Shown piece by piece: positions 7,158 through 15,160 of a DNA stretch of 64,000 nt. The notes beneath the pieces are model-generated. The model searched no databases and had not been told where the DNA came from. It was given only the letters and a program-made list of their open reading frames with translations. Within the stretch, counting starts at the first letter, position 1, and each line of letters begins with the position of its first letter. Origin of the DNA: GCA-2861595 sp035526335 (GTDB taxonomy: Bacteria; Actinomycetota; Acidimicrobiia; Acidimicrobiales; GCA-2861595). The DNA lies in contig DATLCN010000026.1 in the NCBI GenBank assembly GCA_035526335.1, positions 1-64,000 on the forward strand, given 5' to 3'. Position numbers and translations under genes: made by a program.

Positions 7158-7832
7158 CTATTTGCCGAGCTTGCCGCTGGCCAGTGGCTCGGCCATGGCC
7201 CAGCCGAAGGCGATGAGATAGTCACCGCGTTCGCGATCGAGGACCGGAAAGAACTCCGCCACCTCAGCGTCGATGGTCTCGGGCTTCAGGGCATCGTGGT
7301 CGAAGGCGCCGCAGACGTTGCCATCTCCTGTTACGACGAAGGTTCGATCGTCGATGCGGCCCTCCGCGCCGAACCTCTTGGCCAGGCGCCGGCCCCAGGC
7401 CCGCTCCTCACCGGTGGCCCTGTGGCCCGGACGGGGGACGATGTCCTCCAGGCCACGGAAGCACTGGAATCCGGCGGGATCCACGAACTTGGTGCCGATG
7501 AGCACGTCCTCGTCGGGGAAGGCCAGCAGGGCCCGGCGGTACTGGTCCGCCATGATCGCCTTGAGCACGGAGTCGCGGCGGGCACCCCGTTTAATCGAGG
7601 CCAGGCCGACGAGAAGCGAGGGAGTACCGCCGATTCGCTCCAGCGTGCAGAACGAGAAGCCACAGAGCCTCCCGTTGTCCCGGGCCTGGCTGACAAGCAC
7701 CCACTCGTCCCGCTGCTTGGAGAGCAAGCCGACGTCGTATCGGGCGGGGCCCTCGGCGCAGATATCGCCCATCTCGCCCATCTCGGCATCGGACAGGGAC
7801 GTGCAGTCCTTGGTTTCAACCTGTGTCGCCAT
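7158..7832 (-). CDS. Conserved hypothetical protein (224 aa)
   Basis: A soluble protein without signal peptide or membrane segments. Distinctive blocks are EMGDICAEGPARYDVGLLSK, WVLVSQARDNGRLCGFSFCT, FPDEDVLIGTKFVDPAGFQC, ATGEERAWGRRLAKRFG and a C-terminal YLIAFGWAMAEPLASGKL. The alternation of strands and helices with GFSFCTLERIGG recalls an acetyltransferase-like fold, but I see no clear acetyl-CoA loop and do not assign one. ATG 7832 sits directly behind GGAGGG, unusually close for a ribosome site; the gene may be leaderless. The longer frame to 7895 is less likely because it adds basic non-conserved sequence overlapping dnaE. Confidence 0.75.
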   Translation of the reverse strand: MATQVETKDCTSLSDAEMGEMGDICAEGPARYDVGLLSKQRDEWVLVSQARDNGRLCGFSFCTLERIGGTPSLLVGLASIKRGARRDSVLKAIMADQYRRALLAFPDEDVLIGTKFVDPAGFQCFRGLEDIVPRPGHRATGEERAWGRRLAKRFGAEGRIDDRTFVVTGDGNVCGAFDHDALKPETIDAEVAEFFPVLDRERGDYLIAFGWAMAEPLASGKLGK

Positions 7833-7849
7833 CCCTCCGGAGTCTAGTC

Positions 7850-10800
7850 CTACCCGAGGCAGTCGGCTCCGAGCAGGACCCGCAATTCGGCGCAAAGCCC
7901 GTTGCTGGCGTCGACGCAGAACCGCTCGGGCAGACGAAGTGTCTTCTCACCCAGTTGGAGCAGCACCGGTTGAGGTCCGGGATGTTCGAGGAACAGGCGC
8001 TTGAGCTGGTTCACGAGGGTGTCGCTGAGGCGGGAAAGCGGCAGTGACACCCGAAGCGGCGTCGTTCCCTCAGGGGTGAATTCAGGACGGCGCACCTCAA
8101 GGCAGGTGAGCTTGACCTGCTCCTCGCGAAGATCGAGCCGCCCTTTGACACAGACGATGGCGTCGTCGGAGAGAAGGGCACCGTACTCCTGCATGACCCT
8201 GGGGAACATCCATACCTCGAGGACCGACTCGAGGTCCTCGAGCATGAAGGTGGCCATGAGGTCGCCCTTCCTCGTGTAGCGCCTGGCCAGGTTGGTGACC
8301 ACCCCTCCGACCCACCGGACCTCGCCGTCGGCCAGCTCCCGGAGCTCGACGATGGACGCCTCGGTCATTCTCCGGAGGGCGACCTCTGCACCCTTGAGCG
8401 GGTGATCACTCACGTAGAGCCCGAGCATCTCCTTCTCGAAGGCCAGCTTGTGGGTCTTGTCGAACTCCGTTTCGGGGATGGGTATGCGCTCGTCGGACGA
8501 TTGGTTGCCGGTGCCGCTCGCCGGATCGAGGGAGAACAGATCGAACTGCCCTTCTGACTCCTTCCTGCGCCGTGCGAGGGTGCGGTCGATCACCTGCTCG
8601 AAGACCTGGCTCAACCCCTGGCGGGGGTGAGCCATGGAGTCGAAAGCGCCAGCCTTCACCAGTGACTCGACGGAGCGCTTGTTGAGCACCGTCGGGTCGA
8701 CCCGCTCGCAGAAGTCGTAGAAATCGGCGAACGGCCCGTTCGCCTCGCGTTCAGCCACGATCCGCTCGACCAGTCCCTCGCCGACGTTGCGGATGGCGGA
8801 CAACCCGAATGGGATCGCTCCGTCCTTGGCCGCGAAACCCGACGCCGACACGTTCACGTCGGGAACAAGGACGCTTATACCGAGGGTCCGGCACTCCGAC
8901 AGGTAGATGGCCGTCTTGTCCTTGTCCTCCTTGACCGAGGTCAAAAGCGCAGCCAGGTACTCGACGGGGTGGTTCGCCTTGAGCCATGCCGTCTGGTAGG
9001 CGATGAGGGCGTAACCGTACGCGTGACTGGCGTTGAAGCCGTAGTCGGCGAACGGCTCGATCAGTGCGAAGAGCCGTTCCGCCAGCTTTGGCTCGTACCC
9101 CTGCGCCACGCACCCTGAGAGGAAGTCGTCCTTCTGCGCGGCGACGACCTCGCGCTTCTTCTTTCCCACGGCGCGTCGGAACTCGTCGGCCCGAGGAAGC
9201 TCGAAGCCGGCGATGCGGTGGGCGATCTCGATCACGGACTCCTGGAAAACAAGCACGCCGTAGGTCTTCCCGAGGATGGGCTCGAGGTCGGGGTGGAGAT
9301 AGGTGATGGGCTCGCGGCCGTGTTTGCGCGCCACGAAATGGGGAATGTTGGCCATGGGACCCGGCCGGTACAGAGCGACGATGGCCGCTATCTCCTCGAA
9401 GCGCGTCGGGGCCATCTGACGCAGCAGCTGGCGCACCGGGCCACCCTCCAGCTGGAAAAGGCCGATGGCCAGGCCGGCCCGGAGCATCTCGAAGGTCTTC
9501 TCGTCGTCCAGCGGGACGCCGTCGATGTCGGGGCGCACGCCGGTGGAGCTCTCCAACAGGTCGAGCGTCATCTCGATTACGTCGAGGTTGCGCAAACCGA
9601 GAAAGTCCATCTTGAGCAGACCGAGCTCCTCCACCCCGTGCATCTCGTACTGGGTGACGATGGGAGCGTCCTCGGGGGTACCGCCGGGCTGAGGCTTGCG
9701 CTGGATGGGCAGGTACTCCGTGAGCGGCTGATCGGTGATGACCACGGCGGCGGCGTGGATACCGTCCTGGCGGCGCAGGCCTTCGAGGCCCTTGGCGACG
9801 TCGATGACCTTCCTGGCGTCGGGGTCGGTGGCGTACATGTCCCGCAGTTCGGCCGCCGCCCTGAACCCGTCGCCGTGGCCGTCGGTCTGCTCCAGGCACG
9901 CGTGCAACGGGGTGTCGCGGCCCATGACCAGAGGGGGCATGGCCTTGGCAACCTTGTCACCGACCACGTAGGGGTAACCGAGCACCCGCGCCGCGTCGCG
10001 GACCGCGGCCCTCGCCTTGATGGTGGAGAAGGTGACGATCTGGGCGACGCGGTCCCAGCCGTAGCGTTCGGACGCGTAACGGATCATCTCGCCGCGGAAG
10101 CGGCTGTCGAAGTCCATGTCGATGTCGGGCATCTGCGTGCGACCCGGGTTGAGGAATCGCTCGAAGATGAGCCCGAAGCGCAGCGGGTCGAGGTCGACGA
10201 TACGGAGGCAGTAGGCCACGCAGCTCCCGGCCGCCGAGCCCCGCCCCGGGCCAACCCGGATCTTCCGCTCGCGGGCGTGGCGGATGAGGTCCCACACCAC
10301 GAGGAAGTAGTCCGGGAATCCCATGGAGGAGATGACGCCCAACTCGTAGTCGAGCCGCTCGTTGACCTCTCCCGGCAGCGGAAAGCCGTAACGCTCCTTC
10401 GCCCCTTCGAAGGTGAGGTGGCGCAGATAATCGGCGGCGGTCTCGAACGGGGGGGGAAGCTCGAACTGGGGCAGCTTGGGGTTCCCGAACTCGATCTCCA
10501 CATCGGCCCGCTCTGCGATCCAGAGCGTGTTGTCGCACGCCTCCGGCGCCTCGGCGAACAGCCCCCGCATCTCGGCAGAGGTCTTGAGGTAGTGCTCGTC
10601 GCCCTCGAAGCGGAACCGCTTCTCATCGGCCAGACTGGAACCGGTCTGCACGCACAGCAGGGCGTCGTGGGCGGTGGCGTCCTCCCGATGGGTGTAGTGG
10701 CTGTCGTTGGTGGCCAGCAGTGGCGCCCCGATGCGCCTGGCCAGCTCGATCAACTGGGGGTTGGTCTTGTGCTGTTTGGCCAGTCCGTGGTCCTGGAGCT

Positions 10801-11362
10801 CGACGAAAAGGTTCTCCTTGCCGAAGATCTCCTGCAACCGGGCGGCGAGCGCAGTTGCCCGCTCCACATCGCCGGCCAGAAGGGCCTGGAGCACGACACC
10901 ACCCAGGCACCCGGTGGTGGCGATGACGCCCTCGTGGTGGCGCTCGAGCAACTCCCAGTCGACTCTAGGCTTGTAATAGTAGCCTTCGAGGTACGAGGCG
11001 GTCGAGAGCTGCATGAGGTTCCGGTAGCCGGCGTTGCTCTCCGCCAGGAGGGTGAGGTGGTAGTAGAGCTTCTCGCCCTCCTGGTCCTCTCCGCCGCTGT
11101 CGTCCATGCGCCCCCGGCGCACCGGCCGCTCGAAGCGGCTCTCGCCCGCCTGGTAGGCCTCGAGCCCGATGATCGGGGTGAGGCCCTGGGCCCGGCACTC
11201 CTTGTAGAAGTCGAGGACCCCGTACATGTTGCCGTGATCGGTGATGCCCACCGCGGGCTGCCCGTCGGCCACCGCTGCCGCGACGACATCGCTGATCCGG
11301 GCCGCCCCGTCGAGCATGGAGAACTCGGTGTGGACGTGCAGATGGGAGAATCCTGCGGCCAC
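7850..11362 (-). CDS. dnaE: DNA polymerase III alpha subunit
   Basis: Replicative polymerase of the C family, about 1,170 residues. The PHP domain opens with SHLHVHTEFSMLDGA and continues through TDHGNMYG. The palm carries GPGRGSAAGS and the catalytic Asp motif PDIDMDFD. Finger motifs LKMDFLGLRNL and YRPGPM follow, then a helix-hairpin-helix region, and an OB-fold at the C-terminus. Length and order are standard for actinobacterial DnaE1. GTG 11362 is chosen because AAGGAGG lies 5 bases upstream; the GTG at 11380 would put that ribosome site inside the gene. The stop lies 17 bp beyond the start of the next minus-strand gene. It lies alone downstream of the proteasome activator gene with an 84-bp gap. 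Confidence 0.97.
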   Translation of the reverse strand: MAAGFSHLHVHTEFSMLDGAARISDVVAAAVADGQPAVGITDHGNMYGVLDFYKECRAQGLTPIIGLEAYQAGESRFERPVRRGRMDDSGGEDQEGEKLYYHLTLLAESNAGYRNLMQLSTASYLEGYYYKPRVDWELLERHHEGVIATTGCLGGVVLQALLAGDVERATALAARLQEIFGKENLFVELQDHGLAKQHKTNPQLIELARRIGAPLLATNDSHYTHREDATAHDALLCVQTGSSLADEKRFRFEGDEHYLKTSAEMRGLFAEAPEACDNTLWIAERADVEIEFGNPKLPQFELPPPFETAADYLRHLTFEGAKERYGFPLPGEVNERLDYELGVISSMGFPDYFLVVWDLIRHARERKIRVGPGRGSAAGSCVAYCLRIVDLDPLRFGLIFERFLNPGRTQMPDIDMDFDSRFRGEMIRYASERYGWDRVAQIVTFSTIKARAAVRDAARVLGYPYVVGDKVAKAMPPLVMGRDTPLHACLEQTDGHGDGFRAAAELRDMYATDPDARKVIDVAKGLEGLRRQDGIHAAAVVITDQPLTEYLPIQRKPQPGGTPEDAPIVTQYEMHGVEELGLLKMDFLGLRNLDVIEMTLDLLESSTGVRPDIDGVPLDDEKTFEMLRAGLAIGLFQLEGGPVRQLLRQMAPTRFEEIAAIVALYRPGPMANIPHFVARKHGREPITYLHPDLEPILGKTYGVLVFQESVIEIAHRIAGFELPRADEFRRAVGKKKREVVAAQKDDFLSGCVAQGYEPKLAERLFALIEPFADYGFNASHAYGYALIAYQTAWLKANHPVEYLAALLTSVKEDKDKTAIYLSECRTLGISVLVPDVNVSASGFAAKDGAIPFGLSAIRNVGEGLVERIVAEREANGPFADFYDFCERVDPTVLNKRSVESLVKAGAFDSMAHPRQGLSQVFEQVIDRTLARRRKESEGQFDLFSLDPASGTGNQSSDERIPIPETEFDKTHKLAFEKEMLGLYVSDHPLKGAEVALRRMTEASIVELRELADGEVRWVGGVVTNLARRYTRKGDLMATFMLEDLESVLEVWMFPRVMQEYGALLSDDAIVCVKGRLDLREEQVKLTCLEVRRPEFTPEGTTPLRVSLPLSRLSDTLVNQLKRLFLEHPGPQPVLLQLGEKTLRLPERFCVDASNGLCAELRVLLGADCLG

Positions 11363-11446
11363 ACGCACCTCCTTCTCCACAGGGCTGGGGATAACTACAC
11401 CGGTGTGATTTCCTGGAGCCAGGGTAGTCCGCCGGAGAACCGGCCG

Positions 11447-11968
11447 CTAGAGGTACCCGGGGGGGCCGCTCGGACCGGGACGGTCCTCGGCGGCGGCCGG
11501 CAGGCTGCGCCGGCGCATGTCCTCGATCTCGGCTCGGGACATCATCTGCTGGGCGAACATCGTGGCCTGGATGCCGTGGAAGAGACCTTCGAGCCAGCCC
11601 ACCAGCTGGGCCTGGGCGATACGCAGCTCCGACTCGGTGGGGACCGAGGCGTCGTTGAACGGCAGCGTCATCCTGGCCAGCTCGCTGCGCAGATCCGGCG
11701 ACAGCCCCTCCCCCAGCTCCCTCACCGACACCTCGTAGATCTCCCGCAGCCTCGTGCGACTGGCCTCGTCGAGGGGCGCCTGGCGCACCTCGTCCAGCAA
11801 CTGCTTGATCATCGACGCGATGCGCATGACCTTGGCCGGGTGCTCAACCGACTCGGTGGAAGCCACTTCGGCGCCGGCCTCGCCCACCTCGATGGCTTCC
11901 GCGGGCACCACCGCGTCGGGCGCGTCAGCGGTGGATGGCGTGGCTTCGGGCATGTCGGGCGGAGACAT
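11447..11968 (-). CDS. bpa: Bacterial proteasome activator (Bpa/DUF2587)
   Basis: The 173-residue protein has the Bpa core: VEHPAKVMRIASMIKQLLDE, RTRLREIYEVSVREL, LTLPF-like MTLPFNDASVP, then SELRIAQAQLVGWLEGLFHG and MFAQQMM. In Mycobacterium, Bpa (Rv3780) forms an ATP-independent dodecameric ring that opens the 20S core through a C-terminal GQYL motif. Here the chain ends PPGYL, so the docking Tyr-Leu is kept while Gln is lost. ATG 11968 is used (ATG 11953, MPEATP, is possible); the first 40 residues are Pro/Ala/Glu-rich and probably disordered. Its presence implies a 20S proteasome elsewhere in the genome. Confidence 0.9.
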   Translation of the reverse strand: MSPPDMPEATPSTADAPDAVVPAEAIEVGEAGAEVASTESVEHPAKVMRIASMIKQLLDEVRQAPLDEASRTRLREIYEVSVRELGEGLSPDLRSELARMTLPFNDASVPTESELRIAQAQLVGWLEGLFHGIQATMFAQQMMSRAEIEDMRRRSLPAAAEDRPGPSGPPGYL

Positions 11969-11979
11969 GCCCCATCGTG

Positions 11980-13134
11980 TCACCTGCCACCCAGTGGATC
12001 CCAACCTCGCTGTTCCTCCGCGTCCGGCCCTCGGGCCAGAAGGGGCACGAGCACCTCGGCCGATGTGAGTGAGCCGTGCCGGCACACGAGCTTCAGCTCC
12101 CCTGTGTCGTTCGGGTCGCAGAAGGCCACCGGCTCGAACGGGACGAGGGCCACGTCACCCAGCCGGCGCTCGAACTCCGGAGTGAGCGGACCTCCCAGCC
12201 ACCCCTCCTCGATCAGCTCCTCGCGGGTCCTCACCCAAGCCAGCTGCCCGTAGCGCCGCCGGGCGCCGGCGGCCACCCTGGCCGCGGTGCCCGGCTCGGT
12301 GTGCAGCCAGCGGAAACGCCCCTCACCCGACAGAAGGCTGACGTCAGCCATCAACTCGGGGGCGACGGGGATCGGCTCGGCCTCAACCTGCACCTGACCG
12401 TGGTCGGAGGTGACCAGCAGGGCGGCGCCGGCCGGGAGGACCCGGGCCAGGTCCGCCACCAGACGGTCGGCTGCGGTGATCTCGGCGTCGTAGTAGGCAC
12501 CGAAACCCCGCTCGTGGGCGACCTTGTCGATGCCGTCGTAGTACGCGTAGACGAAGGGCTCGCCGGCCGCGAGCAGGCGTCCCACCTCCACCACCATGGC
12601 CGACGGCACCCTCCATCCGGCAAGGCGGGAGCCGGCCAGATGGGCCCGGGTGAAACCGGTCGACGCGAACTCGTGTCGGGTCACCACCGGTGGGCAGGCG
12701 CCGGCGAAACCGGCCTGGGCCTGGAACTTCTCGGGTGGGAAGCGGTCCCGGGCGTCGCCGCCACCGGTGCGCCAGCGGAGGACATTGAGCACCTCCGCCT
12801 CGCCCACCCGCACCCGGTAGCCGAGGACACCATGTTCCGCCGGCACCATGCCGGTACTGATCGAGGTGAGCGCGGTGGCCGTGGTGGTGGGGGCGACGGT
12901 GGTGATGGGTCCTCCGGCCATCGCGGCCATGACCGGGGCCAGAGCGGGGCGAGCCTGCAACTGCTCCCAGCCGAGCCCGTCGAGCACCAGCAGCACCACC
13001 TGGCGAGCGGCTCTGACGGGCTCAGGGAGCCAGTCGGGTAGAGGGCCGCCGCTCCCCAGTATCGCCGGCACCAGGGAGGACACGCACGGCCCGCCGTAGG
13101 CAGGGATCACCGGGGCAGGGGCAGCCGAGCGCAC
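11980..13134 (-). CDS. Alkaline-phosphatase-superfamily phosphodiesterase/nucleotide pyrophosphatase
   Basis: A 384-residue enzyme of the type I phosphodiesterase/nucleotide pyrophosphatase family. The metal and nucleophile motifs are in order: LLVLDGLGWEQL (metal Asp), APTTTATALTSIS (nucleophile Thr and cap), YYDGIDKVAH (Asp and His of the second metal) and LLVTSDHGQV (Asp-His). These enzymes hydrolyse phosphodiester or pyrophosphate bonds with two Zn ions; the substrate is not predictable here. No signal peptide is evident. GTG 13134 is the longest start; GTG 13110 would also keep the conserved YGGPC block. Divergent from the Rrf2 gene across 50 bp, and 11 bp upstream of bpa. Confidence 0.87.
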   Translation of the reverse strand: MRSAAPAPVIPAYGGPCVSSLVPAILGSGGPLPDWLPEPVRAARQVVLLVLDGLGWEQLQARPALAPVMAAMAGGPITTVAPTTTATALTSISTGMVPAEHGVLGYRVRVGEAEVLNVLRWRTGGGDARDRFPPEKFQAQAGFAGACPPVVTRHEFASTGFTRAHLAGSRLAGWRVPSAMVVEVGRLLAAGEPFVYAYYDGIDKVAHERGFGAYYDAEITAADRLVADLARVLPAGAALLVTSDHGQVQVEAEPIPVAPELMADVSLLSGEGRFRWLHTEPGTAARVAAGARRRYGQLAWVRTREELIEEGWLGGPLTPEFERRLGDVALVPFEPVAFCDPNDTGELKLVCRHGSLTSAEVLVPLLARGPDAEEQRGWDPLGGR

Positions 13135-13184
13135 GACGGGAAGGACCCTATGCGGCAGGTGACAGAGGCTCGGACGGCCCTACC

Positions 13185-13640
13185 ATGGCAGCGGTGAAGG
13201 TATCGACCCGGGGTGACTACGCCAGCCGAGCGCTGCTGTCGCTGGCCCTGCACTCCGAGGCCCAGCCGACGTCGGTTCGGGACGTGGCGGAGCGGACGGG
13301 CCTACCCCAGCCGTACCTGGAGCAGATCCTGCTGGCCCTGAAAGGGGCCGGCCTCGTCCGTTCCAAGCGCGGCGTGGGTGGTGGCTACGTGCTGGCCCGG
13401 GATCCGTCGGAGGTGACGCTGGGTCAGATCGTGAGTGCCGTCGACGGGCCCATCGTCGCCGGCGACTTCGGGGAGCCCCACCAGGACGGCGCCTGTGATC
13501 ACGAGGGCCAGTGCGTTCTGCTGGCCGTCTGGGCCGATGTCGGCCTGCGCATGCGCCAGCACCTCGACTCCTTCACCCTCGCCGACATGGTCGCCCAGGC
13601 GCGGGGGACGGCGGCTTCGGCCCTCCAACCGCTGCCCTGA
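13185..13640 (+). CDS. Rrf2-family transcriptional regulator
   Basis: A 151-residue regulator with the Rrf2 winged helix: STRGDYASRALLSLAL, SVRDVAERTGLPQPYLEQIL and the wing KRGVGGGYVLARDPSEVTL. IscR, NsrR and RsrR of this family bind Fe-S clusters through three clustered Cys. Here only two are present in that loop (C104 and C110, in CDHEGQC), so a cluster would need a non-Cys third ligand or may be absent. ATG 13185 or GTG 13194 (VKVSTRG) could start it; no strong ribosome site is seen. Transcribed alone, away from the phosphatase gene. Confidence 0.9.
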   Translation: MAAVKVSTRGDYASRALLSLALHSEAQPTSVRDVAERTGLPQPYLEQILLALKGAGLVRSKRGVGGGYVLARDPSEVTLGQIVSAVDGPIVAGDFGEPHQDGACDHEGQCVLLAVWADVGLRMRQHLDSFTLADMVAQARGTAASALQPLP

Positions 13641-13658
13641 GGCCCAACTGCCCGAAGC

Positions 13659-13725
13659 AGAACTACTTGCACGAAAACAGGAACAAACCCGCAGATAAGA
13701 GCAGCAAGAGGATGCAAGTAGTTCT
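13659..13725. repeat. 13-bp perfect inverted repeat with 41-bp loop
   Basis: AGAACTACTTGCA (13659-13671) is repeated inverted at 13713-13725. It lies between the convergent ends of the Rrf2 and rluD genes. It lacks a U-tract, so it is not a classical terminator. The inner word GAACTAC also occurs in the arms of the palindrome at 2996-3105. Confidence 0.6.
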
Positions 13726-13736
13726 CTGGCGGCCCC

Positions 13737-14660
13737 CTAACGGAGCTCGGACAGCAGGGTCTGGAGGTCGTCCGGAAGCGGCGAGGAGAACGCCAGGCGT
13801 TCGCCAGTTGTCGGGTGGTCGAAGCTGAGGCGGGTGGCGTGTAGGAAGGGGCGCCCCAGGACGAGTTGGGTCCGCACACCCCGGTACCGGGTATCGCCCA
13901 CCACCGGGTGTCCGATGGCGGCGAGGTGGACCCGGACCTGGTGGGTCCGCCCAGTCTCCAGCCGGCATTCGAGCAGCGACACGGGAACCGGCTCGCTGAA
14001 GCGGGCTTCGACACGGTAACGGGTCCTCGCCTCCTTGCCGCCGGCGGTCACGGCCATCCGGGTGGGATCCCGCACACCCCGGCCCACCGGCGCGTCGATC
14101 AGCCCGGCCGGCGCGTCGACACGACCACACACGAGAGTGACGTACACCCTCTCCACCGCCCGCCGGCGGAGCTGCTCGACCAGATCCTCGTAGGCGGAGG
14201 CGGTACGGGCGACGACCAGCAGCCCGGAGGTCCCCTTGTCCAGGCGGTGCACTATCCCCGGCCTGGCCGCTTCGCCGGCACCGATCGCGGCGAGGTCCGG
14301 GAACCTGGCCAGCAGGCCGTGCACCAGAGTGCCGGTCCGGTGGCCGGCGCCGGCGTGGACGACGAGGCCGGCGGGCTTGTCCACCACGATCAGGTCGCCG
14401 TCCTCGTGGACCACGGCCACCTCGACCGATGAGTCGGCTTCCGGCCCGGGATCAGGGGCGCCGGCGCCCTCGGGGAGAACGACCTCGAGCTCGTCACCTT
14501 CGGCCACACGGCGGCTGCGGCTGGACACCGGCGCATCACCGATCCGGATGGCGCCACCCGCTACAAGGCTCGCCACTTCGGACCGGGGAAGACCGGTGAG
14601 AACAGCCACCGCCCGGTCGACCCGCTCCCCGTCGAGCGCCCCGGGCACGACCGCCTTCAC
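13737..14660 (-). CDS. rluD: 23S rRNA pseudouridine synthase, RluA/RluD family
   Basis: A 307-residue enzyme: an S4-like N-terminal domain (RVDRAVAVLTGLPRSEVASL) followed by the catalytic domain with VVDKPAGLVVHAG, the motif IVHRLDKGTSGLLVVAR containing the catalytic Asp (HRLDKGTSG), and the RTHQVRVHLAAIGHPVVGD block. Members isomerise uridines in 23S rRNA helix 69 or other RNAs; the exact site is not predictable from sequence alone. GTG 14660 overlaps the lspA stop (GTGA), placing it in an operon dksA-like, lspA, rluD, an arrangement common in actinobacteria. Confidence 0.93.
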   Translation of the reverse strand: MKAVVPGALDGERVDRAVAVLTGLPRSEVASLVAGGAIRIGDAPVSSRSRRVAEGDELEVVLPEGAGAPDPGPEADSSVEVAVVHEDGDLIVVDKPAGLVVHAGAGHRTGTLVHGLLARFPDLAAIGAGEAARPGIVHRLDKGTSGLLVVARTASAYEDLVEQLRRRAVERVYVTLVCGRVDAPAGLIDAPVGRGVRDPTRMAVTAGGKEARTRYRVEARFSEPVPVSLLECRLETGRTHQVRVHLAAIGHPVVGDTRYRGVRTQLVLGRPFLHATRLSFDHPTTGERLAFSSPLPDDLQTLLSELR

Positions 14661-15160
14661 GACGCCGTCCCGACGCCGACAGGATCCGTTCGGGTTCGTG
14701 CCGACAGGACGAAGGCGAGCGCGCCGACGCTGAGGGCGGCGTCGGCCACGTTGAACACGGGCCACCACCTCAGATCGATGAAGTCCACCACCGCACCCCC
14801 GTGGTCGCGCAGGAAGCGGTCGGCCAGGTTCCCGGCGGCTCCCCCGGCCACCAGCCCCAGGGCGACAGCCGCGACCGGCGTCGTGGCCGCCCCTCGTCCG
14901 AACCCGACCAGGACCACCAGCACGGCGATGGCGACGACCATGAACAGCGGAGCCAGTCCCTGGCCGAGCCCGAAGGCGGCACCGCTGTTGAACGACAGCT
15001 TGAATCGGAGCGTCCACACCACGTGAACCGGCCCGTCGTCGAGCGCCCGCAGCGCCCACGACTTCGTGAGTTGGTCCACGGCCACCACGGCGCCGGCGGT
15101 GCCCGCGCCGAGGGCAAGGCGGGCCGAGGTCAACGCCTCGACAGGCCCCCGCTCTTGCAT
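14657..15160 (-). CDS. lspA: Prolipoprotein signal peptidase (signal peptidase II)
   Basis: A 167-residue membrane protease with four hydrophobic segments. Conserved elements are VDQLTKSWA near the start, FNSGAAFGL, and the two catalytic Asp regions GAAGNLADRF and VFNVADAAL. LspA cleaves the signal peptide of diacylglyceryl-modified prolipoproteins in the cytoplasmic membrane; several lipoproteins with lipoboxes are encoded in this window. ATG 15160 lies inside the end of the upstream DksA/TraR-type gene (31-bp overlap), and its stop overlaps the rluD start, so the three genes are likely one transcript. Confidence 0.95.
   Translation of the reverse strand: MQERGPVEALTSARLALGAGTAGAVVAVDQLTKSWALRALDDGPVHVVWTLRFKLSFNSGAAFGLGQGLAPLFMVVAIAVLVVLVGFGRGAATTPVAAVALGLVAGGAAGNLADRFLRDHGGAVVDFIDLRWWPVFNVADAALSVGALAFVLSARTRTDPVGVGTAS

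Noticed and set aside
6324..7847. 507-residue plus-strand frame
   Set aside because: Antisense to the response regulator and the conserved unknown gene; composition is that of a complementary shadow.
9218..12253. 1,011-residue plus-strand open frame
   Set aside because: It lies antisense to dnaE and shows no domain; long antisense frames are expected opposite GC-rich genes.
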